From Variovorax sp. dw_308 (GTDB taxonomy: Bacteria > Pseudomonadota > Gammaproteobacteria > Burkholderiales > Burkholderiaceae_C): a stretch of DNA of 64,000 bases. The translations under genes were made by a program, and so were the position numbers. The DNA lies in NCBI RefSeq assembly GCF_019207085.1, contig NZ_JAATOM010000008.1:62001-126000 (forward strand), in the 5' to 3' direction. Below are positions 26,828 to 35,909 of this stretch, piece after piece. How positions within the stretch are numbered: the first letter of the stretch is position 1; each line of letters opens with the position of its first letter. The notes beneath the pieces were generated by a model, which was not told where the DNA came from, searched no databases, and was given only the letters and a program-made list of their open reading frames with translations.

Positions 26828-29800
26828 ATGAACCTTTCCAAGTTCTTCATCGACCGGCCGATCTTTGCGGGCGTGCTGTCGGTGCTGATGCTCATCGCCG
26901 GCCTGATCGCGCTGCGCAACCTGCCGATCTCCGAATACCCGGAAGTCGCGCCGCCCTCGGTCGTGGTGCGCGCGCAATACCCGGGTGCGAATCCGAAGGT
27001 GATTGCGGAGACCGTGGCATCGCCGCTGGAGGAATCGATCAATGGGGTCGAAGGCATGCTCTACATGGGCAGCCAGGCGACCACGGACGGCGTGATGACG
27101 CTGACGGTGACCTTCCAGCTCGGCACCGATCCGGACAAGGCGCAGCAGCTCGTGCAGAACCGCGTTTCGCAAGCCGAGCCGCGCCTGCCGGAAGAAGTGC
27201 GCCGCCTCGGCATCACGACCGTGAAGAGCGCGCCCGACCTGACGATGGTGGTGCACCTCGTCTCGCCCAATGACCGCTACGACATCAACTACCTGCGCAA
27301 CTACGCGGTGCTGAACGTGAAGGACCGCCTTGCGCGCATCCAGGGCGTGGGGCAGGTGCAGATCTTCGGCGGCGGCGAGTATTCGATGCGCGTGTGGCTC
27401 GACCCGCAGAAGGTCGCGCAGCGCGGCCTCTCGGCCAGCGACGTGGTCGCCGCGATCCGCAGCCAGAACATCCAGGCCGCGGCTGGCGTGGTCGGCGCAT
27501 CGCCGGGGCTCAACGGTGTCGACATGCAGTTGTCGATCAACGCGCAAGGCCGCCTGCAGAACGAGGAAGAGTTCGGCGACATCATCGTGAAGACCGGTGC
27601 CGATGGCGCGGTCACGCGGCTGCGCGACATCGGCCGGCTCGAACTGGGCGCGGCCGACTATTCGCTGCGCTCGCTGCTGAACAACGACGCTGCGGTCGGC
27701 ATGGGCGTGTTCCAGGCGCCGGGCTCGAATGCGCTCGACATCTCGGCCAACGTGCGCAAGACCATGGCCGAGTTGGCCAAGAACATGCCCGAAGGCGTGG
27801 AGTACCGCATTGCCTACGACCCGACGCAGTTCGTGCGCGCATCGATCGAATCGGTGCTGCACACGCTGCTCGAAGCCATCGCGCTGGTGGTGCTGGTGGT
27901 GATCCTGTTCCTGCAGACGTGGCGTGCGTCGATCATCCCGCTGCTGGCCGTGCCGATCTCGGTGATCGGGACATTCGCGGTGCTGCATGTGCTGGGCTTC
28001 TCGATCAACGCGCTGAGCCTGTTCGGGCTGGTGCTGGCGATCGGCATCGTGGTGGACGACGCGATCGTGGTGGTGGAGAACGTCGAGCGCAACATCGAGG
28101 CGGGGCTGACGCCGCGCGAGGCGACATACCGTGCGATGAAGGAAGTGTCCGGGCCGATCATCGCGATTGCGCTGGTGCTGGTCGCGGTGTTCGTGCCGCT
28201 GGCTTTCATCAGCGGTTTGACGGGCCAGTTCTACCGGCAGTTCGCGGTCACCATCGCGATCTCGACGGTGATCTCGGCGATCAATTCGCTGACGCTGTCA
28301 CCCGCGCTAGCGGCGTTGTTGCTGCGCGGCCATGACCAGCCGAAGGACGCGTTGACGCGCGGCATGGACCGTGTGTTCGGCTGGCTGTTCCGCGGCTTCA
28401 ACAAGCTCTTTCATCGCGGCTCGGAGGCCTACGGCACCGGCGTGAAGGGTGTGATCTCGCGCAAGACGATCATGCTCGTGGTCTACCTCGCGCTGGTCGG
28501 CGTGACCTTCGGCCTGTTCAAGGCCGTGCCCAGCGGCTTCGTGCCGGCGCAGGACAAGCAGTACCTGATCGGATTTGCGCAACTGCCCGACGGCGCCACG
28601 CTGGACCGCACCGAGGACGTGATCCATCGCATGGGCGACATCATGAAGAAGAACCCGAACGTGCAGGACGCGATCGCGTTCCCGGGCCTGTCGATCAACG
28701 GCTTCACCAACAGCTCGAACTCCGGCATCGTGTTCGCGACGCTGAAGCCCTTCGACGAACGCAAGCGTGTCGACCAGAGCGGCGGCGCCATCGCGGGCCA
28801 GTTGAACCAGCAGTTCGCCGGCATCCAGGACGCATTCATCGTGATGTTCCCGCCGCCGCCGGTGGCGGGCCTGGGCACCACAGGCGGCTTCAAGCTGCAG
28901 CTGGAAGACCGCGCCTCGCTCGGCTACGACCAGATGGACGCGGCGGTGAAGGCCTTCATGGCCAAGGCGCAGAAGGCGCCCGAACTGGCCGGCCTGTTCA
29001 CGAGCTGGCAGGTCAACGTGCCGCAGCTCTATGCCGACATCGACCGCACCAAGGCGCGGCAGCTCGGCGTGCCGGTGACGGACATCTTCGACACGATGCA
29101 GATCTATCTCGGCAGCCTCTACGCCAATGACTTCAACAAGTTCGGCCGCACCTATAGCGTGCGCGTGCAGGCCGATGCGCCGTACCGCGCGCGCGCCGAG
29201 GACGTGGGGCTGCTGAAGGTGCGCTCCAACGCGGGCGAGATGGTGCCGCTGTCGGCGCTGATGAAGGTGTCGTCCAGCTTCGGCCCGGAGCGTGCCATGC
29301 GCTACAACGGCTACCTCGCGGCCGACATCAACGGTGGGCCGGCCCCAGGCTATTCCTCGGGCCAGGCGCAGGACGCGATCGAACGCATCGCGGCCGAGAC
29401 GCTGCCCAAGGGCATCGGCTTCGAATGGACCGAGCTGACCTACCAGGAGATCCTGGCCGGCAACTCCGCGTTCCTCGTGTTCCCGCTGGCGATCCTGCTG
29501 GTGTTCCTGGTGCTGGCTGCGCAGTATGAAAGCCTGACGCTGCCGATCGCGATCATCCTGATCGTGCCGATGGGCCTGCTCGCCGCGATGACCGGCGTCT
29601 GGATATCGGGGGGTGACAACAACGTGTTCACGCAGATCGGGCTGATCGTGCTGGTCGGGCTGAGTGCGAAGAACGCGATCCTGATCGTGGAGTTCGCGCG
29701 GGAACTGGAGTTTGCCGGGCGAACGCCGATACAGGCCGCGATCGAGGCAAGCCGGCTGCGCCTGCGGCCCATCCTGATGACGTCGCTGGCCTTCGTGATG

Positions 29801-30064
29801 GGGGTGCTGCCGCTGGTGCTCGCGACCGGCGCCGGCGCCGAGATGCGCAGCGCAATGGGCGTCGCGGTGTTCGCCGGGATGATCGGCGTGACGGCCTTCG
29901 GCCTGTTCCTGACACCGGTGTTCTACGTGGTGCTGCGCAAGCTGACGGGCAACAAGCCGCTCAAGCTGCATGGCGAGGTGCCGCATCTCGAAGCGTTCAA
30001 GACGGGCGCCGGGGGTGGCGCGCAGCATGCACAGCCGGCGGCGCCGCACCAGTCGCATGAATGA
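26828..30064 (+). CDS. RND efflux pump inner-membrane subunit (HAE1 family, MexF/CeoB/BpeF type)
   Basis: 1078 residues, full length for hydrophobe/amphiphile efflux transporters. The N-terminus MNLSKFFIDRPIFAGVLSVLM and the 12-helix, two-loop layout are typical. The proton-relay Asp pair is in FGLVLAIGIVVDDAIVVVENVERN (about 400-423), and the repeat segment GLIVLVGLSAKNAILIVEFAREL lies near 940-962. Antiporter of drugs or aromatic compounds, driven by protons. It begins 29 bases after the adaptor gene. Confidence 0.95.
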   Translation: MNLSKFFIDRPIFAGVLSVLMLIAGLIALRNLPISEYPEVAPPSVVVRAQYPGANPKVIAETVASPLEESINGVEGMLYMGSQATTDGVMTLTVTFQLGTDPDKAQQLVQNRVSQAEPRLPEEVRRLGITTVKSAPDLTMVVHLVSPNDRYDINYLRNYAVLNVKDRLARIQGVGQVQIFGGGEYSMRVWLDPQKVAQRGLSASDVVAAIRSQNIQAAAGVVGASPGLNGVDMQLSINAQGRLQNEEEFGDIIVKTGADGAVTRLRDIGRLELGAADYSLRSLLNNDAAVGMGVFQAPGSNALDISANVRKTMAELAKNMPEGVEYRIAYDPTQFVRASIESVLHTLLEAIALVVLVVILFLQTWRASIIPLLAVPISVIGTFAVLHVLGFSINALSLFGLVLAIGIVVDDAIVVVENVERNIEAGLTPREATYRAMKEVSGPIIAIALVLVAVFVPLAFISGLTGQFYRQFAVTIAISTVISAINSLTLSPALAALLLRGHDQPKDALTRGMDRVFGWLFRGFNKLFHRGSEAYGTGVKGVISRKTIMLVVYLALVGVTFGLFKAVPSGFVPAQDKQYLIGFAQLPDGATLDRTEDVIHRMGDIMKKNPNVQDAIAFPGLSINGFTNSSNSGIVFATLKPFDERKRVDQSGGAIAGQLNQQFAGIQDAFIVMFPPPPVAGLGTTGGFKLQLEDRASLGYDQMDAAVKAFMAKAQKAPELAGLFTSWQVNVPQLYADIDRTKARQLGVPVTDIFDTMQIYLGSLYANDFNKFGRTYSVRVQADAPYRARAEDVGLLKVRSNAGEMVPLSALMKVSSSFGPERAMRYNGYLAADINGGPAPGYSSGQAQDAIERIAAETLPKGIGFEWTELTYQEILAGNSAFLVFPLAILLVFLVLAAQYESLTLPIAIILIVPMGLLAAMTGVWISGGDNNVFTQIGLIVLVGLSAKNAILIVEFARELEFAGRTPIQAAIEASRLRLRPILMTSLAFVMGVLPLVLATGAGAEMRSAMGVAVFAGMIGVTAFGLFLTPVFYVVLRKLTGNKPLKLHGEVPHLEAFKTGAGGGAQHAQPAAPHQSHE

Positions 30065-30085
30065 ACGAACGAACGAGTGAATGAG
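30058..30085 (+). repeat. Tetranucleotide (YGAR)7 tract spanning the pump stop and next leader
   Basis: Seven consecutive 4-base units (TGAA, TGAA, CGAA, CGAA, CGAG, TGAA, TGAG) run from inside the last codons of the RND gene to the ribosome site of the outer-membrane channel gene. The tract includes stop and start triplets in several frames, so a change in unit number would alter spacing between the two genes. Confidence 0.7.
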
Positions 30086-30100
30086 GCAGGAGTTCCAACC

Positions 30101-31561
30101 ATGACAACGAACCGTATTTCTTCCACCCTTCGCGGTGCATTGCTGCCGCTGGTTGCTGCCCTCGTGCTGGCCGGTTGCGCTTCGACTGCGGACTTGTCGT
30201 CGGGCGTCACGACGCCGGCACAGTTCAAGGAGCAGGTGACCGCCACTGCCTCAAGTGCTCCCGCGCAAACCGACGGCACCTGGTGGCGCGTCTTCAACGA
30301 CAGCGAACTCAACGCCCTGGTCGAGCGCGCGGCCATCGCCAACACCAGCGTGCAGCAGGCGGCGGCACGCCTGGCCGAGGCGCGCGCCCTCGCGCGTTCG
30401 GTCGATGCCGATCGCTCGGTGCAAGTCGGCCTCGGCGCGGGCGGCATCCGGGGCGCCGGCCTGGACCGCGGCGACGGCAGCAAGCGGGCGGCGACGCTGA
30501 TCACCGCCGGCGCGACGGTGTCCTACGAAGTGGACCTGTTCGGCCGCCTCTCGGGTGCCAGCAACGCCGCCGCGCTCGACGCGCAATCGCGCGAAGCCTT
30601 GCTGAACAGCGCGCGCCTGCTGGTCCAGGCTGAAGTGGCGCAGAGCTACCTTGCACTGCGTGCGCTCGACGCCGAACGCGCCATCGTGCGCGACACGGTC
30701 GAGGCCTACCGCGGCACGCTGAGCGTGACCCAGAGCCGCTACCGTGCCGGCGACCTGGCCGAACTCGACGTGGTGCGCGTGCAGACCGAACTGGCGTCGA
30801 ACGAATCCGACGCGCTGGCGCTGGATCGCCAGCGCGCGCAACTCGAACATGCGCTCGCGGTGCTCACCGGCGCACTGCCTTCGGAGTTCAGCGTTGGCAC
30901 CGTCGAATGGACGACTGCCCTGCCGTCGATTCCCGCGGGACTTCCTTCGACCATGCTCGAACGCCGGCCGGACATCGCCGCCGCGCAGAGAACCGCGGAA
31001 GCCGCGCAGGCACGCGTCGGCGTTGCAAAGGCGGCATGGTTCCCCACCTTCGCTTTGACAGGCGCCGGTGGATACGCGTCGACGGACCTCGGCGACCTGT
31101 TGCAGTGGTCGGCCCGATCGTGGGGCATCGGTGCGCTGGCGTCGTTGCCGCTGTTCGACGGCGGCCGGCGCGAAGCCGGCGTGAAGGGCGCATCGGCCCA
31201 GCTCGACGGGGCGCTGGTGAGCTATCGCGAGCAGGTGCTGGTCGCGTTCCGGGAAGTGGAAGACCAGCTCGCGGCGCTGCGACTGCTCGACGAGCAGTCG
31301 GTGGTGCAGGCCCGCGCCGTGGCATCGGCCCGCCGTGCGACCGTGCTGAGCGATGCGCGCTACCGCAATGGCTACGTCAGCCAACTCGACCTGCTCGATG
31401 CGCGTCGCAGCGAACTGCAGAACCGCCGCCAGCAACTGCAGGTGAAGTCGGCGCAATACCAGGCGACGGTCGCGCTGATCCGCTCGCTGGGCGGTGGCTG
31501 GGACGCACCGGCGGTGGTCGGCGAGGCGGCGGGGAGAACCGGCGCCGTTGTCGTGCAGTAA
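30101..31561 (+). CDS. Outer-membrane efflux channel lipoprotein (OprM/NodT family, OpcM/OprC type)
   Basis: 486 residues from ATG 30101, preceded by CAGGAG; an in-frame ATG 24 bases upstream is less well placed. Lipoprotein signal ending LVLAGC, with acylated Cys at about residue 25. Two outer-membrane-efflux repeats: SYEVDLFGRLSGASNAA and LDVVRVQTELASNESDALAL in the first, then MLERRPDIAAAQRTAEAAQARVGVAKAAWFPTFALTG and QLDLLDARRSELQNR in the second. It completes the tripartite pump with the two upstream genes. Confidence 0.94.
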   Translation: MTTNRISSTLRGALLPLVAALVLAGCASTADLSSGVTTPAQFKEQVTATASSAPAQTDGTWWRVFNDSELNALVERAAIANTSVQQAAARLAEARALARSVDADRSVQVGLGAGGIRGAGLDRGDGSKRAATLITAGATVSYEVDLFGRLSGASNAAALDAQSREALLNSARLLVQAEVAQSYLALRALDAERAIVRDTVEAYRGTLSVTQSRYRAGDLAELDVVRVQTELASNESDALALDRQRAQLEHALAVLTGALPSEFSVGTVEWTTALPSIPAGLPSTMLERRPDIAAAQRTAEAAQARVGVAKAAWFPTFALTGAGGYASTDLGDLLQWSARSWGIGALASLPLFDGGRREAGVKGASAQLDGALVSYREQVLVAFREVEDQLAALRLLDEQSVVQARAVASARRATVLSDARYRNGYVSQLDLLDARRSELQNRRQQLQVKSAQYQATVALIRSLGGGWDAPAVVGEAAGRTGAVVVQ

Positions 31562-31752
31562 ATCTGCTGCCACACGCGAGAAGTACATTGCCTCGCCAAT
31601 GCAGTGGAGGTTGGCAGGCAATGTTGACAATTCGATGCGCTACCATGCCCCCGGCGCGCGCAAAGCGCGTCAAGGGAGGGTAGTCAAGAGCGCGCCGACA
31701 TGCGTCGAGCCAAAGCGCAGCTGCCCGTGGATTCCATATCACGACGGCAGCC

Positions 31753-34608
31753 ATGTCAGATCTATCTTCGCCCCCGTTCATGCCGGCCCCCGGCTCCCAG
31801 GTCTGGGAGATCAGCGGGCTGAATGTCGCGGTGCTTTCGCAGCATGCGCGGCTCATCACGCTCACCGTGCCCGAGGCGGCCAAGGTCGCCAATGACTCGA
31901 TCGTGGTCGAGCGCTTCACCGGGCTTGAGTCGGTCAACAGCCTCTTCGACTTCACCGTCGACGTGCTGGCGACCTCCGGTGTGTTCGATCCGGTTCAACT
32001 GATTGGCGAGGAGGTGACCCTGCGCCTGCTGCTGGCCGACGGCAGCACGCGCGCCTGGCACGGCCAACTGATCGGCGTCGATGCGCTGGGCGGCGATGGC
32101 GGTGTCGAACGCTATCGCTTCCACCTGCAACCCTGGCTCGCCCAACTCGGCCTGCGTCGCGACTCCTTCGTCTACGCCAACAAGAGCGTGCGCGAGATCG
32201 TCAGCGAAGTCTTCGCGGACTATCCCGTCGCCAACTTCAGCTTCTCGGTGCTGCGGGAGCTGCCGGTGCTGCCGACCTGCACGCAGTACCGCGAATCCGA
32301 CCTGGCCTTCGTGCGGCGCCTGCTCGCCCAGGCGAGCCTGAGCTTTCGGTTCGAGCACGAGCAGACCGAACGCTCGTCCTCCAGCACCGAAGTCTCCCCG
32401 TCGCGCCATCGCCTGGTCATCTTCGACGCGCATGCGAAGTTGCCGGATTGCCCTCTGTCTCCCATCCGCTTCCACGGCGTGCGCGCCACCGAAGTCAGCG
32501 ACAGCATCACCCACTGGTCCGCCAAGCGCCAGATGGCCCCCAACAGCATCACCCGCAGCGCCTGGCGCACCGACACCCTGCATGCGCCGGCCGGCCAGAG
32601 CAGCACGAACCTGGACCTCGGCGACATCCCCGTCCTGGAGAACCACGACGGCGCCGGCGCCCACCGCTACGCCACGGGCGACGCCGCCCACCAACTCGCC
32701 GAGGCGCTGCTGCTCGCCCACGAATCGCGCATCAAGCGCTACCAGGGCCAAGGCAGCGTGCGCGTGCTCGCCGCCGGGCAGCGCTTCAAGCTCAGCCAGC
32801 ACGACCGCTACGGCGTCGATGGCGACCAGCAGGAGTTCACCTGCCTGGCTGTTCGCCATGAAGCGGCCAACAACCTCGGCACGCAAGCCGCCGACATCCT
32901 CGAAGCCACCGACATCGAGAAGGGCAGCTACCGCAACACCTTCGAGGCCCACCCCGGCGAAGCAAAGATCGCTCCGGTCTTGATCCAGAAGCCCACCGCC
33001 CCGGAGTCGATGATCGCCATCGTGGTCGGCGGCAGCGACGACGACCCGAACACGGCTGTCCACACCCAGCGCGACCACAGGGTGCAAGTCAGGTTCGCCT
33101 GGCAGGCGCAACGCCAGAGCGAGGCGGACTACCTGCGCCAGTACAACCGGCAGGGCACCTTGGTGCAGGCCGGTCGCCATGTGAGTACTGCTGCCTCTGT
33201 CTGGGTCCAAGTCGCAACATCCCTGGCCGGCCCCAACTGGGGCCACCATCATCTGCCGAGGAAGGGCACTGAAGTCCTGCTGGTCTTCATCGAAGGCGAC
33301 ATCGACCGGCCGGTGATTGCGCATCAACTCTTCAATGCGCAGGACCTGCCGCCGTGGTCGGCCGGGGTCGACTCAAGCGCGAACCACCCCGGGGTGCTCT
33401 CGGGCTGGCACAGCAGGAGCCTGGATGGGTCGGGCTTCAACCAGTGGATGACGGATGACGCGCCAGGACAGGTTCGCACCCGGCTGGCCAGTTCCAATGC
33501 AGCGAGCCAGTTGAACCTGGGGCACCTGAACGCGCAGGCGCCTGAATCGGCCAGTCGCGGCACCTGGCGTGGCACGGGTGCTGAACTGCGCTCGGACGCG
33601 TGGGTGGCGGTGCGGGCGGGCGAAGGTTTCCTGATCTCCACGGTGGCGCAGAACCGGGGTCAGGGCACTACGCAGGACACGACCAGCGCGAGAGGGCAAC
33701 TCGAAGCGGGCAAGCAGGCGGCGGAGCGACTCTCGGATGCGGCCAGCGGTGCCGAAGCACTGGCGCTGAAAGCCAACGACAGGCTGCAACCGCTGCTGGA
33801 CGACCTCGATCCGGAGAAGAACGGCCACTACCCAGACACCGTCAACGGCCAGAGCGCCAAAAGCCCCGACGGCGGCGGTGTCGACAGCCGGGAAGACAAG
33901 CACCCAGTCCCGGCCTTCGCCCGGCCCCTGATGGTGCTGGACGCCAACACGAGCCTGAACCTCGCCACCCCGGCGAGCAGCATCATCTACGCAGGCGATG
34001 CCATCCACTGGACATCTCAACAACAAGCCCATCTGGCCGCAGGCAAAACGGTGAGCCTTGCAGCGGCCAAGAGCGTGGGCCTATTTGCAGCCGAGGGCGG
34101 CATCCAGGTCATCGCGCAGGACGGCCCGGTTTCGATCCAGGCCCACACCGACGAGCTGGAATGGCTGTCCAAGGAGGGCTTCACCGTCACAAGCAGCACC
34201 GACGAGATCCACGTGCTGGCCAAGGAGAAGATCACGCTGAAGGGCGGGCAGACCAGCATCACGCTGGATGGGGCCAACATCATCCTGAAGATGCCGGGGC
34301 TGCTTGATGTGAAGGGGACGAGCAAGGCGTTTGTGGGGCCGGACAAAAGCTATACGACCCTTCAGAAGTTGCCAGGGAATCTCAGTGAGGCGAGCTACGA
34401 AGAATCCTTTCGTTTCTTGAATTCGACCTCAGGGCGCCCGGAAAAAGGAGTTCGATATTTCATTGAACTTGATGATGGTGATTTCATGCACGGATTTACT
34501 GATGAAAATGGCATGACAGACAAAATCGCATCAGAAAAAAAGTTAAATGCTCGCGTATTCTGGAGTATTGAGGCGTTGAGGCGGGTTAGAAAAATATCGG
34601 GAGGCTAG
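31753..34608 (+). CDS. vgrG: Type VI secretion spike protein VgrG with DUF2345 and C-terminal extension
   Basis: 951 residues. The gp27-like region (about 50-400; VERFTGLESVNSLFDFTVDV, CTQYRESDLAFVRRLLAQASLSFRFEHE) leads to the gp5/OB region (HRVQVRFAWQAQ, WVQVATSLAGPNWGHHHLPRKGTEVLLVFIEGDIDRPVI). DUF2345 beta-helix follows (about 720-860; KEKITLKGGQTSITLDGANIILKMPG). From about residue 862 the protein changes to a transthyretin-like domain (FRFLNSTSGRPEKGVRYFI, DENGMTD), and the DNA becomes AT-richer. VgrG trimers tip the T6SS spike and carry effectors; no core T6SS gene, PAAR or DUF4123 chaperone is present, so this is an orphan vgrG. Confidence 0.94.
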   Translation: MSDLSSPPFMPAPGSQVWEISGLNVAVLSQHARLITLTVPEAAKVANDSIVVERFTGLESVNSLFDFTVDVLATSGVFDPVQLIGEEVTLRLLLADGSTRAWHGQLIGVDALGGDGGVERYRFHLQPWLAQLGLRRDSFVYANKSVREIVSEVFADYPVANFSFSVLRELPVLPTCTQYRESDLAFVRRLLAQASLSFRFEHEQTERSSSSTEVSPSRHRLVIFDAHAKLPDCPLSPIRFHGVRATEVSDSITHWSAKRQMAPNSITRSAWRTDTLHAPAGQSSTNLDLGDIPVLENHDGAGAHRYATGDAAHQLAEALLLAHESRIKRYQGQGSVRVLAAGQRFKLSQHDRYGVDGDQQEFTCLAVRHEAANNLGTQAADILEATDIEKGSYRNTFEAHPGEAKIAPVLIQKPTAPESMIAIVVGGSDDDPNTAVHTQRDHRVQVRFAWQAQRQSEADYLRQYNRQGTLVQAGRHVSTAASVWVQVATSLAGPNWGHHHLPRKGTEVLLVFIEGDIDRPVIAHQLFNAQDLPPWSAGVDSSANHPGVLSGWHSRSLDGSGFNQWMTDDAPGQVRTRLASSNAASQLNLGHLNAQAPESASRGTWRGTGAELRSDAWVAVRAGEGFLISTVAQNRGQGTTQDTTSARGQLEAGKQAAERLSDAASGAEALALKANDRLQPLLDDLDPEKNGHYPDTVNGQSAKSPDGGGVDSREDKHPVPAFARPLMVLDANTSLNLATPASSIIYAGDAIHWTSQQQAHLAAGKTVSLAAAKSVGLFAAEGGIQVIAQDGPVSIQAHTDELEWLSKEGFTVTSSTDEIHVLAKEKITLKGGQTSITLDGANIILKMPGLLDVKGTSKAFVGPDKSYTTLQKLPGNLSEASYEESFRFLNSTSGRPEKGVRYFIELDDGDFMHGFTDENGMTDKIASEKKLNARVFWSIEALRRVRKISGG

Positions 34609-34609
34609 G

Positions 34610-35410
34610 ATGGATTCTCAATCAAAAAGTGCTACTTCAACGCTACACAGGCCGAGCGCCGCGACCAAAGACGTCGCACTGATGTTGGTTGAGCGCTCTG
34701 GAAGATATCGAATTGGCGAGCCTCAGCGTCCCTTCATTAAACATGACAATGGGTTTCTGGATGTTTATTCGCATCAGGAGCCAACCCTCGCGGATAGATA
34801 TTCGCTGGAGGTATGGAAGGCTAAATTGGACGTCGCAGAAATAACTCGCCCCGAATGGGTTGATGCAACCGCTGCGTATCGTTGGTTTTTACACGGAAAG
34901 GGGAAGGACCGCCATTTTGAATACGACCGGTATGTTAAAGACGACCCCAATGGGAAGATTGGTTTGGAAAATATCATAGCGGATGCGGTTCTTCATATTC
35001 AAGTAATAGGGCGCAATAGAGAGGAATTCAGCGTAACGAGCGACCAATATGCTGTTGGCGCCTTCGGGCAAAGCCCCACGTTGCCCTATCCCGCAACGAC
35101 CAACTGGCAAAGAGCACTAGGTGCCCACATTGTGTGGATTTCTGCCAAAGTTCTTGTTGAACTAAATTCGAAGCTTGATTTGGTCTACGACGCGGATCTC
35201 ACTTTTCATGTTGAAGATAAGTTCAACTTTAATCCGGGCGGAAAAGATATCGCTACGAAAACAGACGACGCGGAGAACGGAAGATTTGAGATCACCGGTC
35301 TAGCTCATCAGTATATGAACATTGCAATTATGACCAGAAATGTTCGATGGGTTGGTGGCGCTTCAACTTGGGAGGTGAAAGGTGAAAAATATAGAAAGTC
35401 GAATAGATAA
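34610..35410 (+). CDS. Unrecognised VgrG-linked protein, candidate T6SS effector
   Basis: 266 residues, ATG one base after the VgrG stop with GGGAGG inside the end of vgrG, so translation is coupled. I do not recognise a named family. No signal peptide, membrane segment or cysteine is visible. The N-terminal 20 residues are Ser/Thr-rich; the body is rich in aromatic and charged residues. The C-terminal block FNFNPGGKDIA (about 211-221) and ENGRFEITGLAHQYM (about 228-242) looks conserved and may be the functional core. Base composition is clearly lower in GC than the chromosome. Position suggests a secreted cargo protein, but activity is unknown. Confidence 0.8.
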   Translation: MDSQSKSATSTLHRPSAATKDVALMLVERSGRYRIGEPQRPFIKHDNGFLDVYSHQEPTLADRYSLEVWKAKLDVAEITRPEWVDATAAYRWFLHGKGKDRHFEYDRYVKDDPNGKIGLENIIADAVLHIQVIGRNREEFSVTSDQYAVGAFGQSPTLPYPATTNWQRALGAHIVWISAKVLVELNSKLDLVYDADLTFHVEDKFNFNPGGKDIATKTDDAENGRFEITGLAHQYMNIAIMTRNVRWVGGASTWEVKGEKYRKSNR

Positions 35411-35909
35411 TTGTTTCTCCGTGAGTGGTTGTACTCTTGGTAGGATGCTAATGTTCTTGGTGATTTTCCTTTGCTACGGGTGCAGCATGAACGAGCCGGA
35501 ATTTATCGATAAACAGGAAGATCTAAAAAAATATGTCGACCTGAAGGTAGATGCAAAATCTATTAAATGGAAGATCCTTTCGCTTCCGGAGAGTTCGGGC
35601 GGATTTGACGTTCCGGGTCGCACGGACTACCTCAGCTTGATCGTGGTCATCGAATCAAACGAAATGGAAATAAAAAAGTTACAATCTCGAGCAGTTCCAA
35701 AAACCACGCGACTTATTCCGGTTCCTGCCGCATTTTTAAAAAATTGGCTGCCAAGGTTGGCTGTCGACGCGTTTTCTGGGAGGAATTTTGCGGGCAAAGT
35801 AACCGAAATTAATGAATTTGCAAGCCTGAAAGATGAAGCCTTCGATGCGATTGCGATTTCAGGTGGTTCTCAAATCGTGTTGTACGTTGGTTACGTTGTG
35901 CCAAATTGA
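35382..35909 (+). CDS. Small putative lipoprotein, candidate immunity partner
   Basis: 175 residues from GTG 35382, overlapping the preceding gene by 29 bases and preceded by GGGAGG. A hydrophobic segment (about 19-33) ends in LCYGC with a possible lipidation Cys34, though Cys at -3 and Tyr at -2 are atypical for a lipobox. The rest is a soluble domain of about 140 residues with no family I recognise. It shares the AT-rich composition of its partner. A membrane-anchored periplasmic protein next to a VgrG cargo gene is the common layout of T6SS immunity proteins; this is inference. Confidence 0.75.
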   Translation: MKNIESRIDNCFSVSGCTLGRMLMFLVIFLCYGCSMNEPEFIDKQEDLKKYVDLKVDAKSIKWKILSLPESSGGFDVPGRTDYLSLIVVIESNEMEIKKLQSRAVPKTTRLIPVPAAFLKNWLPRLAVDAFSGRNFAGKVTEINEFASLKDEAFDAIAISGGSQIVLYVGYVVPN

